This document shows, one piece after another, positions 18,037-27,017 of a stretch of DNA of 64,000 nucleotides (within the stretch, counting starts at the first letter, position 1; every line of letters begins with the position of its first letter). A model generated the notes under the pieces. The model saw only the letters and a program-made list of their open reading frames with translations. It was not told where the DNA came from and searched no databases. Origin of the DNA: UBA1020 sp964520495 (GTDB lineage Bacteria; Patescibacteriota; Saccharimonadia; Saccharimonadales; Saccharimonadaceae); contig CAZFMZ010000001.1 in assembly GCA_964520495.1 (NCBI GenBank), positions 124,001 through 188,000 of the forward strand, read 5' to 3'. A program made the position numbers and the translations under genes.

Positions 18037-19671
18037 ATGATCGCTGATATCTCGATTTCCGAAAAATCATTCGGGCCTAAGACGCTGATGACCAACGTCC
18101 GGTTCAGCGTCGATGCTAAGGAAAAAGTCGGAATCATCGGTCGCAACGGCGTCGGCAAGAGTACCCTGTTCGGCATGCTGGCCGGTAGCGATACTGACTT
18201 CGGCGGCGCCATCACCTACCGCCGCGGCTTACAGGTGGTAGCGACTGCCCAGGAACACCACGACATCGGCGAGCAGACCGTGCTGCAGTATGTCTTGGCT
18301 GGGTTGCCTGAGTATGCAGAGCTGTCACATATCATCGAGACCTATCCCGAGACGATGGGTGATGACATGGCCAAGATCGGACAGTACACCGAGGCCCTGC
18401 AGCGATTCGATGACAAAGGGTTTTATTTAATTGAGGGTGACATTGAACGTGAACTCGAGACGTTTCAGCTACCAGCTATCGCACACAAACCGTTCCGGAC
18501 ACTTTCCGGCGGCCAGAAGCGGCTGGTGGAAGTGGTCAAGATCATGCATGCTAAGGCTGACCTGGCCTTGATCGACGAACCGACCAACCACATGGACTTC
18601 GTCGCCAAGAAACAGTTCATCGATTGGATGAACCAGGCTCCCGAGGCCATGCTGATCATCACCCACGACCGGGATGTCTTGCAGTGCGTCGACCGTATCG
18701 TCGAGCTGAAGGATGGCGGCTCGCAAAGTTTCAAGGGTAACTACGACGCGTATCTGAAACAGAACGCCCATTCCACCGGCACGGCCATGAACGAGTTCGA
18801 GTTGATCGAGAAGCGTATCGTCAACTTGAAACAAAAAGTCATCGACTATCAACGACTGAAAGAGAAGTCGCGCAATCCCGGCACGATTCAGAAGTTCAAA
18901 CGACTGGAAGAAACTTCACGCGCTGAACTGGCCGGCTTGCAGGCGAAAGAGAAACCGACCTTCTGGATCGACCGCGAATCGGCCGAGAACCTGAACTATA
19001 AGGTTGCCAACCAATATGCCAAATTCAAGACCAAGAACATCCGCATGTCGATGAAAGACGATGCGTCACGTTCGAGCCATGTGTTGGTAAAAGCGGCGAA
19101 CCTAAGCCTTGGCTATGACGCTCCCCTGTTCTCGGGTGTAACGATTGACCTGCGCGAAGGTGAGGTCGTCGAACTGCGCGGTCGCAACGGTGCCGGCAAG
19201 ACGACGCTTATCAAACGACTGCTTGGCAACACGACCGCTACCCTATTTAACGGCGAGCTGACACTCGATCCAAAAGTGCGGGTCGGTATTTATGAGCAGG
19301 AAGTCTCGCCGGAGTACTTCGGCTTGCCCCTGAAAACGGCAATCGAACGCACGCACCTCGACCGCAACCTGTCGGTCTCGGAGACCAAGATCCGCCAGCT
19401 CATGAGTGATTACCTGTTCACCGAAGGCGACGGTCACATACCGGTCGCGATGCTGTCGGGTGGACAAAAAGCCCGCCTGCAAATCATCGCCATGCTAGCC
19501 AATGACCCGCAGCTGCTGATTCTCGATGAGCCGACCAACCACCTCGACCTGCCGAGCATCGAGGAACTGGAAGCGGCACTAAAGAAATATGCCGGTGCAA
19601 TCTTATATGTCAGCCACGACGATTATTTTCGTCGGGCGGTTGCGGCCGATGTCGTGATGATCGGCGGCTAG
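18037..19671 (+). CDS. ABC-F family ATPase (ribosome-associated type)
   Basis: 544 residues from the ATG at 18037. Two ABC domains: the first has GRNGVGKS (35-42), LSGGQKRLVEVVKIM and LIDEPTNHMD; the second has GRNGAGKT, LSGGQKARLQII and ILDEPTNHLD. A linker of charged helices lies between them and there are no membrane segments, the hallmark of ABC-F proteins such as EttA or Uup. Likely acts on the ribosome. TACAAT (18023-18028) ends 8 nt before this ATG; the ATG at 18019 precedes the box. The stop overlaps the convergent AAA gene by 4 bp. Confidence 0.93.
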   Translation: MIADISISEKSFGPKTLMTNVRFSVDAKEKVGIIGRNGVGKSTLFGMLAGSDTDFGGAITYRRGLQVVATAQEHHDIGEQTVLQYVLAGLPEYAELSHIIETYPETMGDDMAKIGQYTEALQRFDDKGFYLIEGDIERELETFQLPAIAHKPFRTLSGGQKRLVEVVKIMHAKADLALIDEPTNHMDFVAKKQFIDWMNQAPEAMLIITHDRDVLQCVDRIVELKDGGSQSFKGNYDAYLKQNAHSTGTAMNEFELIEKRIVNLKQKVIDYQRLKEKSRNPGTIQKFKRLEETSRAELAGLQAKEKPTFWIDRESAENLNYKVANQYAKFKTKNIRMSMKDDASRSSHVLVKAANLSLGYDAPLFSGVTIDLREGEVVELRGRNGAGKTTLIKRLLGNTTATLFNGELTLDPKVRVGIYEQEVSPEYFGLPLKTAIERTHLDRNLSVSETKIRQLMSDYLFTEGDGHIPVAMLSGGQKARLQIIAMLANDPQLLILDEPTNHLDLPSIEELEAALKKYAGAILYVSHDDYFRRAVAADVVMIGG

Positions 19672-21251
19672 CGGCCGCGCTGGGCGATAGCCCGTACCAG
19701 GTCGGCATGGGTCACTAAAAGGCGTTCACCGGTCGTATGATAATGCTGGAACTTCTCGGTGCGGGTTGTCTCGAGAAGTGTCTCGAAGTCAGCCCCGGTC
19801 ATGCCATCGGTGCGGTTTGCGAGGTCAGGAAGGTCAATGTCGTCTGCGTACGGCATGAACGTCGTCTGCGCAGCGTGAGGCCGATCGTAGACAGGCAGGT
19901 TTCCCATGACGTTGAACGACACCATCGAGCGCAGCAGCACGGCTCCCCAGATATCAACACGTTCCTCGTAGTTTGGTAGCGGCGCACCGACCGGCTCGAT
20001 ACGGTTCGACCGTACCAATGAATCCTCGAGATCCATGATGTCGGCATTGGTCGCGGCTGCGATGATGACATTCGGACACTCGGCAGACAGGCGGTCGATC
20101 TCTTTATTGAGTTTTTTCTTGACGTCCTCCCGTTCACCGGTGCCGCTGTTGCCGCGTCGGGCGAGGGTATCGAATTCGTCCATCATCACGACGATCGGCT
20201 CCCCGTCCTCGGCCCGTTTTCGAACGGCCTCAAACAAGTGGCGTACATGCTTGCCGGAATTTCCGACCCACATGTCGACGAACGAAGTCGAATCGACGGG
20301 CATCACGTGTGCGTTAATCTCCTGGGCGAACGCCTCGATGAGGGTCGTCTTACCAGTGCCGGGTGGCCCGTGTAGCAGGAAGTGGCGCGGTTTGACACCA
20401 TAGAGCTGGGCACCCTCTGGATTTTTCATCATGTCGGCAATCTCATGAAGTCGCTGCTTGGCGTGCGTCAGACCGCCGACGCTATCAATCCCTCTCGGTC
20501 CGCTGGGGTTTAGCTCGATTTCTGGGACGCCATTGATATCGAATCCTTCTTTCAGGCTTATGAAATCAACATCGTCGTCGTAGGATGTCTGCGCAGGCTG
20601 CGGCGCGGCAATGACAACGCGCGGCTTGGGTGTCTCCTCACCTTCGACCACGCCGAGTTCCATGCTGATGGTATCGATGGTCACCGATAGAATCTGGCTG
20701 AATTCTCGCAGGGTCTCGACATGCGCCGTCTCGGCTACTTCGTCAGGGTCTGGCTCAAAGGCCAGCTTGCCATTGGAAGCAAAATAGATTTCACTTAACC
20801 GTTCTAAAATGAGCGAAACATGACAGCTATGGGTCGAAGTGTCGAACTTGACGCCGACTGCGTAGGCACCATTCACGCGGACATAAAAATCCTGACGTTG
20901 GTGTGGGAGGACGTATATTTCATTGCCGATATCATGCAGCTTGGCAAGCAGAGAATCCCTGATGAGCTCGTCCCATGCCACGTCGAACTCGTCACCGATG
21001 ATGGCGGCATCGAATTCAAGACCGGCGTGGATGCCGATGTCATCGGACGCCTCATGGGAGTAGTCAAGCGATACCCTCTCAATCGGTTCCATCATTTCCT
21101 TCGGTTGCGAGCTCCAGAGTTCCCGGAATCCCGTGACGTTACGCAGGTAGTCGTCGAGCTGATCGCCTTGGTTCTCAAGGAAGATATCAACGTAACTTCC
21201 GCGGATGACGGTTCGGCCGTCGTCTGATAGCTCTGGTGACCTCATATGCAT
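19668..21251 (-). CDS. AAA+ ATPase with unusual N-terminal half
   Basis: 527 residues. The C-terminal AAA domain has Walker A GPPGTGKT (295-302), a substrate-loop region MWVGNSGK, Walker B VVMMDEFD (about 354-361), and SNRIEP in the sensor/arginine-finger region. It resembles the FtsH/Cdc48/proteasomal group. Residues 1-250 are acidic and match nothing I know; there is no protease motif HExxH. It may remodel proteins. An ATG at 21245, 8 nt after a weak TATGGT box, is an alternative start. The next gene upstream (21300) is a likely partner. Confidence 0.85.
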   Translation of the reverse strand: MHMRSPELSDDGRTVIRGSYVDIFLENQGDQLDDYLRNVTGFRELWSSQPKEMMEPIERVSLDYSHEASDDIGIHAGLEFDAAIIGDEFDVAWDELIRDSLLAKLHDIGNEIYVLPHQRQDFYVRVNGAYAVGVKFDTSTHSCHVSLILERLSEIYFASNGKLAFEPDPDEVAETAHVETLREFSQILSVTIDTISMELGVVEGEETPKPRVVIAAPQPAQTSYDDDVDFISLKEGFDINGVPEIELNPSGPRGIDSVGGLTHAKQRLHEIADMMKNPEGAQLYGVKPRHFLLHGPPGTGKTTLIEAFAQEINAHVMPVDSTSFVDMWVGNSGKHVRHLFEAVRKRAEDGEPIVVMMDEFDTLARRGNSGTGEREDVKKKLNKEIDRLSAECPNVIIAAATNADIMDLEDSLVRSNRIEPVGAPLPNYEERVDIWGAVLLRSMVSFNVMGNLPVYDRPHAAQTTFMPYADDIDLPDLANRTDGMTGADFETLLETTRTEKFQHYHTTGERLLVTHADLVRAIAQRGR

Positions 21252-21299
21252 ACACCATACGACATATTTGCGACGACGACAATAATGATGTAATGAAAA

Positions 21300-22211
21300 T
21301 CAATTAGTGTCAGGATCATCCAGGCGGGCCAGTGCCTGCAGCAGGTCATGCCCATCGATGGTCGGCATGATGCCGGTACGTCCGTAGACCAGGCGATAAT
21401 GGAGCGCAAGCGCACGAAGGGCCCGCTGGAGCCTGGCGGCCCCGTCCTGGCCCATCAGCGCTATCACCGCTGGTAAATCGATCGTATCCATCATCAAGGT
21501 CGGCCACGTGTCATCAGAGGTCGTCCGGTGCGCTTCATATTCCGTCAATATACTGACGGCTGTCAGCATATCATCAGACAACCTGATGTCTTTGATTGAT
21601 ATAAGAGCGGGTGCATCGGGCTCGAGGGCATGCTTGGGACGTCGGGAGGTTGAGATGGCGTCATGCAGGTCGCCCCATAATTTAAGGAACTCCAGGCTGG
21701 TTGACTGGAGTTCATCCGCTGCGCCCTCGGGGTAGTATGGCAAAGTGACGTATGCGCCGCTTGGTCTGCGCGCATCGCCCGGCAGCGCCGAACCTTCTTC
21801 GTTGAACGTAATGCTCACGACGCTGCCATGAGTCATCTTGTGTGCCAACAGATATCCCCCACTCTGTTGGGCGATAGGTTGAAATGATCCTTCGGGATAA
21901 CCGTGACGCTCGATTAGATACGTCAACGCGCCGAAAAGGTCCTGCTGAACGTAGGCGTCGGCATCAGACAAGTAACTGATCGAACCCTGCAGCTCGCTGC
22001 CCTTGGTGTGGGCGGATGTGCGGATTGCAAGCTCCGAGGCAAGTACGGATGGGAGCTCGACCGCGTCGAAACGGTTTGCCACGATGATTGTTCCCGGCAC
22101 CGCCTCGTGCAGGATATCAAGCAGCCCGCCGACGTCACGGATATCGATGACCACGGCGCCGCACTCAAGCCGGGCGTTTGGTACGATTTCGTGCGGACCA
22201 CGCTGTTCCAT
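21300..22211 (-). CDS. Hypothetical acidic protein next to AAA+ ATPase
   Basis: 303 residues, acidic, without membrane segments. Visible segments include VVIDIRDVGGLLDILHEAVP, LYDA-like helices and IDLPAVIALMGQDGAARLQ. No family recognised. It lies 48 bp upstream of the AAA+ gene in the same direction, and both proteins share an acidic, EFLK/ELQS-rich style, so a joint role is plausible but unproven. Its mRNA leader would contain the hairpin at 22219-22247. Confidence 0.65.
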   Translation of the reverse strand: MEQRGPHEIVPNARLECGAVVIDIRDVGGLLDILHEAVPGTIIVANRFDAVELPSVLASELAIRTSAHTKGSELQGSISYLSDADAYVQQDLFGALTYLIERHGYPEGSFQPIAQQSGGYLLAHKMTHGSVVSITFNEEGSALPGDARRPSGAYVTLPYYPEGAADELQSTSLEFLKLWGDLHDAISTSRRPKHALEPDAPALISIKDIRLSDDMLTAVSILTEYEAHRTTSDDTWPTLMMDTIDLPAVIALMGQDGAARLQRALRALALHYRLVYGRTGIMPTIDGHDLLQALARLDDPDTN

Positions 22212-22218
22212 GCCCCAA

Positions 22219-22247
22219 GCTTAAGCGCCGCCCGGAGGCGGCGCAAG
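22219..22247. terminator. Perfect GC-rich hairpin (terminator or leader structure)
   Basis: GCGCCGCC (22225-22232), loop CGGA, GGCGGCGC (22237-22244), with a weaker outer GCTT/AAGC pair. It follows the glutaredoxin stop and precedes the 22211 start on the minus strand. No T-run is present, so it could be a weak terminator or a translational control element. Confidence 0.5.
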
Positions 22248-22268
22248 CATGAGTGTAATCGAACCCTC

Positions 22269-22541
22269 TTACGAAGCTGCCGGAATCAGTTCGTTTTTCT
22301 CAAGTGCGGCCTGGAGCGCAGGCCGGTTGAAGCCCAGTACCATCTCGCCGTTAATGTCGGTCACCGGCACCCCTTGGAAGTTCCCGCCCAGTTTCTCGAG
22401 CAGTTCCTTGTTGGCCGCTTCATCTTCTTCGATGTTCTTAGCGACGTATTTGACGCCTAGTTTGTCGAGCCACTGCTTCTCGGTGGCACAGAAGGCGCAC
22501 CAGGTGGTACTGTAGACAGTTACGGCTGCTGAATCGTTCAT
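22269..22541 (-). CDS. Glutaredoxin-family thiol oxidoreductase
   Basis: 90 residues with a thioredoxin fold pattern. The redox motif is CAFC in YSTTWCAFCATEKQWLD, the cis-proline segment is QGVPVTDIN, and LGFNRPAL ends the domain. The CxxC centre differs from the common CPYC/CPWC, and the size is like NrdH or mycoredoxins. It reduces protein disulfides or mixed disulfides. AGGGGA lies about 9 nt before the ATG, with TATAAT/TATAGT boxes about 40 nt upstream, so it has a leader. Confidence 0.9.
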   Translation of the reverse strand: MNDSAAVTVYSTTWCAFCATEKQWLDKLGVKYVAKNIEEDEAANKELLEKLGGNFQGVPVTDINGEMVLGFNRPALQAALEKNELIPAAS

Positions 22542-22657
22542 GGTGTGGTAATCCCCTTTGTTCTTGCTAGTTACTATACATTATACACTAAATGATCGCG
22601 GCACAAAAAAACTTGATGACGAAACTTGACCACGGTGGTACGATAGTCATAACCAGT

Positions 22658-24556
22658 ATGAACAGACTGAGAACACGGGAATTTGGGTTCGCCTTGCCGA
22701 CGGTCATGATCGCCTCGGTCGTGATGCTGATTTTGTTACTCAGCGGCCTGACAGCCACCAGCAGCATTAACAATGCTATCCGCGGTCAGTACAATAACAA
22801 GCTTGCCAAAGAGGCCGCCGACGCTGGCGTTCGCATGGCGACGGCCTGTATTCGTAACAGGACGGTGCATACCTCGGGCACTATCCGTCCTGAAACAAAC
22901 TGTACGGGCGGAACGGTTTCGGGCGCGAGTCGCTTCGTGATTGACAGCACGAATGTGAAGACGCGGTTCGAAGTCGCCCCGCCGGTTGAAGAATCATATA
23001 GCGATGCCCGTTACTATAATGTGAATGTCACCGGTTACGCTGAGTTTTATCGCACCGGCAGCCCGACGGTAAGGTGGAAGACGATCACTGAAAAAGTATC
23101 ATTCAAAGTGCAGCATCGATCGCAGTTCGCTTCCCTGTCGCAATCCGGCTCCTTGTACGTGTGCGGAATTATCAACCAGAAAACGTTCTGCTGGGGAAGA
23201 AACGTGGAAGGACAACTGGGCAGTGGCGGCTTCGCTCCCTCTGGGCGCTCCTATGAGGTTGATGGTTCGGGTAATCCTATCATCGTGCAGGTAGTACGTA
23301 ACGCACCGGGTACCACCTACCATGACTCACGAAGCGACCTGAACGGCTCGTTAGTGAAAGATGTCGATGTTGCGGCGGGAGCGGGCTCAACATGTATTAT
23401 CAGCACGAGTAACGCGGATGCTGGCAATCAGTTTTCCTATCACAATGGCCGACGCGTGGCATGTTGGGGCGACTCACCTAACGGCGAGCTTGGTCGTGGA
23501 ATCGTCACGACATCGTCAACGCCGTACCCAAAGCTGACATATCAAACATGGGCGAACCAATCGCCGGCGCAATATCCGCGGCAGATCGTCGCTACCAACG
23601 GTACCGTCTGTGTGATTACCAACCGTGCCTCGGGCGATAGCAGCGGCAACACCTGGTGCTGGGGTGCGAATGGTAAGGGGCAATTAGGGCGTGGTCACAC
23701 GAACACTCCGTATGCCAGTCCCGGGCGGGTACGCGACACATCTGGCTCATCCGGAACAGGAATAGTGCTGTACGCCATTGCTGGTACCCCGGACGCGCAA
23801 CACCTCTGCGGCCGTACGTCTGGTAGCCAGGTTGTATGTTGGGGCTTCAACAGGTATGGACAGGTTGGTGATAATACGGATGGATCGGACGGAGCTAATG
23901 ATTCCAGCCAGACAACCCAGCGCTTTAAGACATACCCCTCTTTCGTGGTAACGACGGATAATGAGCGGATGCGTGTCAAATCCGAACTTCGTGCGCTTGC
24001 GGTCGGGGGTCGAACCGTCGACGATCAAGGACATTCGTGTGCAGTCGGGCAGGCCCATAGCAACAGTCCTGGTGTGCTCGACGGACGAATCTACTGTTGG
24101 GGGTCGAACGTATCCGGCCAACTTGGCAGAGGCAGTGCCAATACGAATACCTACCGACGCGCTAATTTGGTGACCGCTGGGTTCGGGGGCACGAACTATT
24201 CTGCTAGCTTAGTCGCTAACTCGAACGAATCGACCTGTGCTGTCGTCAAGGTGCCAGCGAACGCCGCTCAGAGCAGTGTGTACTGTTGGGGTAGCAATGG
24301 CAACGGCGAGGTGGGCGTGAATACGACCGCCGCTCACTACGCTTCCCCTACGCGTGTGAGCTTTTTCGATGGTATGGAGGTGACCGATATCAATGGCGGG
24401 GCGTACCGCTTCTGTGCCGTGGCCGACCAGTCGAATTACTGCTGGGGACGTGACCACGTCGGTCAGGTGGGCGACGGTGTGGTAACAAATTGCTGTGAAC
24501 TCCGTCCTTCCCTCTCGAAATTCCTCGAACCGGACTTCGCCGGACTTTCATATTGA
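22658..24556 (+). CDS. Pilin-like N terminus fused to RCC1-repeat beta-propeller (copy 1)
   Basis: 632 residues from the ATG at 22658, which leaves a short leader ending in Gly10 before FALPTVMIASVVMLILLL, a class III (type IV pilin-like) signal. Position +5 is Thr, not Glu, as in GspK/PilX-like minor pilins. About residues 130-630 carry seven RCC1-type motifs of the form CWGxNxxGQLGRG, predicting a seven-bladed propeller displayed outside the cell. Paired cysteines in the repeats may form disulfides. Possibly a pilus-tip or surface adhesin (inference). Followed 31 bp later by a paralogue. Confidence 0.85.
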   Translation: MNRLRTREFGFALPTVMIASVVMLILLLSGLTATSSINNAIRGQYNNKLAKEAADAGVRMATACIRNRTVHTSGTIRPETNCTGGTVSGASRFVIDSTNVKTRFEVAPPVEESYSDARYYNVNVTGYAEFYRTGSPTVRWKTITEKVSFKVQHRSQFASLSQSGSLYVCGIINQKTFCWGRNVEGQLGSGGFAPSGRSYEVDGSGNPIIVQVVRNAPGTTYHDSRSDLNGSLVKDVDVAAGAGSTCIISTSNADAGNQFSYHNGRRVACWGDSPNGELGRGIVTTSSTPYPKLTYQTWANQSPAQYPRQIVATNGTVCVITNRASGDSSGNTWCWGANGKGQLGRGHTNTPYASPGRVRDTSGSSGTGIVLYAIAGTPDAQHLCGRTSGSQVVCWGFNRYGQVGDNTDGSDGANDSSQTTQRFKTYPSFVVTTDNERMRVKSELRALAVGGRTVDDQGHSCAVGQAHSNSPGVLDGRIYCWGSNVSGQLGRGSANTNTYRRANLVTAGFGGTNYSASLVANSNESTCAVVKVPANAAQSSVYCWGSNGNGEVGVNTTAAHYASPTRVSFFDGMEVTDINGGAYRFCAVADQSNYCWGRDHVGQVGDGVVTNCCELRPSLSKFLEPDFAGLSY

Positions 24557-24587
24557 TACTAAAACATTAAACCTTACGTAGGAGTGT

Positions 24588-26504
24588 ATGCGGATACGAC
24601 AACCAAACTCTCACCGGCACAATTATCAGGCAGCGTTCGCTTTACCGACCGTCATGATCGCATCGGTCGTCATGTTACTGCTTTTACTTAGCGGCCTGAC
24701 TGCCACCTCGAGCATCAGTAATTCGATTCGTGGGCAATACCATAACAAGCTTGCCCGCCAAGCTGCCAACGCAGGTGTCCGCATGGCCGTAGCCTGCATC
24801 CGTAACAAGACCGTACACGAAACCGGTCTCATGAAGCCGCACTCGGTTTCTTGTACCAACACGACCACTACGACTTCGAAGCCAGCCTACCTGGTAAGCA
24901 CGCCGAACATGAAATCACATTTTGAAGTAGAGCCGCCGGTGTCCGAGCACTATCCGGATGCGCGCTATTACAAAATTGAAGCGACCGGTTACCTTGACCT
25001 TTACCGGACCGGCTCTAATCAGAAATGGAAAACCCTGAAGGAAAAAGTGACGTTGCGCATTCAGTACCAGTCGCAGTTTGCTACGAAATCGGCCTCAGGA
25101 TCGTGGTATGTCTGCGGCATCATCAATAACAAGACCTTTTGCTGGGGGCGGAATACCCAAGGGCAACTCGGTAACGGTGAGGTTGCCTCAAGCTCGGAGA
25201 ATTACGCCCAGGATGCCGAAGGTAACCCTATCGTCGTCCAGGTGGTCCGTAACGCGCCCGGTACTCCCTATCACGACAGTAGAAGCTCGCTTGGAGGCTC
25301 GCTTTCAAAAGACATCGACCTAGCTACCGGTAACGGCTCCACTTGCGTCATCAGCACGAACAATAACGATAGCGGTGCACTCGGTAGCTATAACTCGGCA
25401 CGCCGTGTGGCCTGCTGGGGTGAATCATCCTACGGGGAACTTGGCCGCGGTGTTGTCACGACCACACCCACGCCGTATCCTCGCCTCACCTACCAGACAT
25501 GGGCGAACCAGTCACCAGCGCAATACCCGCGACAGATCGTCTCTGGTGGTCACTACGTCTGTCTCATCACCAACCGTACATCTGGAGATTCAAGTGGCAA
25601 CACCTGGTGCTGGGGTGGTAACACCCGCGGACAGCTTGGTCGAGGAAGTACCAGTGATTACGGTGCGTCACCGCGGCGGGTACGAGACATGAACGGCCAG
25701 TCGGGCACAGGTATCGTGCTTTTTGATATCGCAGCTACACCTGACTCCTCGCATTTGTGCGGGCGACGTAGCGCCTCGCGCGTGGTCTGCTGGGGCTTCA
25801 ATCGCTGGGGACAAGTCGGAGACGGGACGGACGGTCGCGATGGCGGCAACAACTCGAGCAGTACCACGCAGCGTTTCAAAACCCATCCGCATCAAGTGAT
25901 AACCACCGACAATGAAGCGTTGCGCGCTCAGGCACCTTCCGGTTCGATCGCGGTGGGAGGGACGTTTAATCGGGACGCGGCTCACAGTTGTGCCATCGGT
26001 CGTGCTCACACGGGAAGCCCCAAGGTGCTGGACGGAAGAATCTATTGTTGGGGTACGAATAATTACGGGCAGCTTGGTCGAGGTGGCCCGAATACTAATA
26101 TATATCGTCGGGCTAACTTGGTGACCTCAGGTTTCGGCGGTACGAACTATCGGGCATCGATCGTCGCGCTGTCGAACGTCTCCACTTGTGCGGTCGTGAA
26201 GGTGCCAGCCAGCGCCTCACAAAGCAGCGTCTACTGCTGGGGGCACAACGGCTACGGCGAAGTGGGGGTCAACACTACCACGGAAATATACGGGTCACCG
26301 CGCAAAGTAAGCTTTTTCGACGGCATGGACGTGACGGCGCTCAACGGGGGTGCCTATCGGTTCTGCGCCGTAGCGAACCAATCGAACTACTGCTGGGGAC
26401 GTGACCACGTCGGCCAGGTTGGCGATGGTGTCGTTAACTCAGTCGAGCGTCAGCCGTCGCTATCGAAGTTCCTTGAGCCGGACTACAACGGATTACTGTA
26501 TTAA
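24588..26504 (+). CDS. Pilin-like N terminus fused to RCC1-repeat beta-propeller (copy 2)
   Basis: 638 residues, paralogue of the preceding gene over its whole length. The predicted prepilin site is Ala16 before FALPTVMIASVVML; Ala in place of Gly is tolerated by some prepilin peptidases. Seven CWGxNxxGQLGRG-type motifs repeat. The N-terminal half and the final propeller blade are most similar between copies. It is probably cotranscribed with copy 1; an AGGAG sequence lies only 3 nt before the ATG, closer than usual. Likely exported and surface-exposed. Confidence 0.85.
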   Translation: MRIRQPNSHRHNYQAAFALPTVMIASVVMLLLLLSGLTATSSISNSIRGQYHNKLARQAANAGVRMAVACIRNKTVHETGLMKPHSVSCTNTTTTTSKPAYLVSTPNMKSHFEVEPPVSEHYPDARYYKIEATGYLDLYRTGSNQKWKTLKEKVTLRIQYQSQFATKSASGSWYVCGIINNKTFCWGRNTQGQLGNGEVASSSENYAQDAEGNPIVVQVVRNAPGTPYHDSRSSLGGSLSKDIDLATGNGSTCVISTNNNDSGALGSYNSARRVACWGESSYGELGRGVVTTTPTPYPRLTYQTWANQSPAQYPRQIVSGGHYVCLITNRTSGDSSGNTWCWGGNTRGQLGRGSTSDYGASPRRVRDMNGQSGTGIVLFDIAATPDSSHLCGRRSASRVVCWGFNRWGQVGDGTDGRDGGNNSSSTTQRFKTHPHQVITTDNEALRAQAPSGSIAVGGTFNRDAAHSCAIGRAHTGSPKVLDGRIYCWGTNNYGQLGRGGPNTNIYRRANLVTSGFGGTNYRASIVALSNVSTCAVVKVPASASQSSVYCWGHNGYGEVGVNTTTEIYGSPRKVSFFDGMDVTALNGGAYRFCAVANQSNYCWGRDHVGQVGDGVVNSVERQPSLSKFLEPDYNGLLY

Positions 26505-26523
26505 TTAACCAAGATGCCGCTGT

Positions 26524-26718
26524 TTAAGTGGCGGAACTTAAATGCCAGTAACCACAGAACGGGCACTGGTACACTTTCAGTTCAGGTTTGGAAAAATCGA
26601 GGATTGCGTCGGCCACGGCTTCTAGTGCCTCGCGTTCAGAAGTAAACCGGCGCTTGCGAGCACAAGGTGCCGAGGAGCGGAACCGTTGGTGCGGAGGGGT
26701 GGTATGGCGCCGGGGCAT
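26524..26718 (-). CDS. Small basic protein with CPFC zinc-ribbon half
   Basis: 64 residues, Arg/His-rich N terminus, then SEREALEAVADAIL and the C-terminal YQCPFCGYWHLSS. One CxxC pair plus an earlier Cys and His could bind zinc. GAAGGA lies about 10 nt before the ATG. It diverges from the ATP synthase operon. Family unknown; the compositional pattern and Shine-Dalgarno support a real gene. Confidence 0.65.
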   Translation of the reverse strand: MPRRHTTPPHQRFRSSAPCARKRRFTSEREALEAVADAILDFSKPELKVYQCPFCGYWHLSSAT

Positions 26719-26760
26719 GGTAGTATTTCCTTCGAGTTTCTGGTACTATATCTAGTGTAC

Positions 26761-27015
26761 ATGAGAGCGCCCGATGAGCCATCTGCCGGCACTCCCAGGC
26801 CGCCGAAACCTTCGACGGTCGTTTTATTGCTCGGAACCATCGCCGATACCACCTGGCGCATGTTCGTTCCGATCGTGGGGTTGCTACTGCTTGGCTTGTG
26901 GATTGATACGACGTTCGCCACCCTGCCCTGGGCCGTGATCGTTCTGACCATCATCGGTATTGTCATATCGGCCGAACTCATCCGACGTCAACTTACTAAC
27001 GTGAAGAAATCATAA
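26761..27015 (+). CDS. ATP synthase protein I/AtpZ-like membrane protein
   Basis: 84 residues from the ATG at 26761. Two transmembrane helices (about 27-49 and 54-73) separated by a short turn, in the arrangement of AtpI/AtpZ, which assists c-ring assembly or Mg transport. First gene of the ATP synthase operon, ending 2 nt before atpB. A TATATC box (26747-26752) ends 8 nt before the ATG. Assigned by position and topology more than by sequence. Confidence 0.75.
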   Translation: MRAPDEPSAGTPRPPKPSTVVLLLGTIADTTWRMFVPIVGLLLLGLWIDTTFATLPWAVIVLTIIGIVISAELIRRQLTNVKKS

Positions 27016-27017
27016 GC

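Noticed and set aside
22250..22270. T-arm-like GAGGGTTCGATTACACTC near the glutaredoxin stop
   Set aside because: The stem strands do not pair and no acceptor or anticodon arm follows; not a tRNA.
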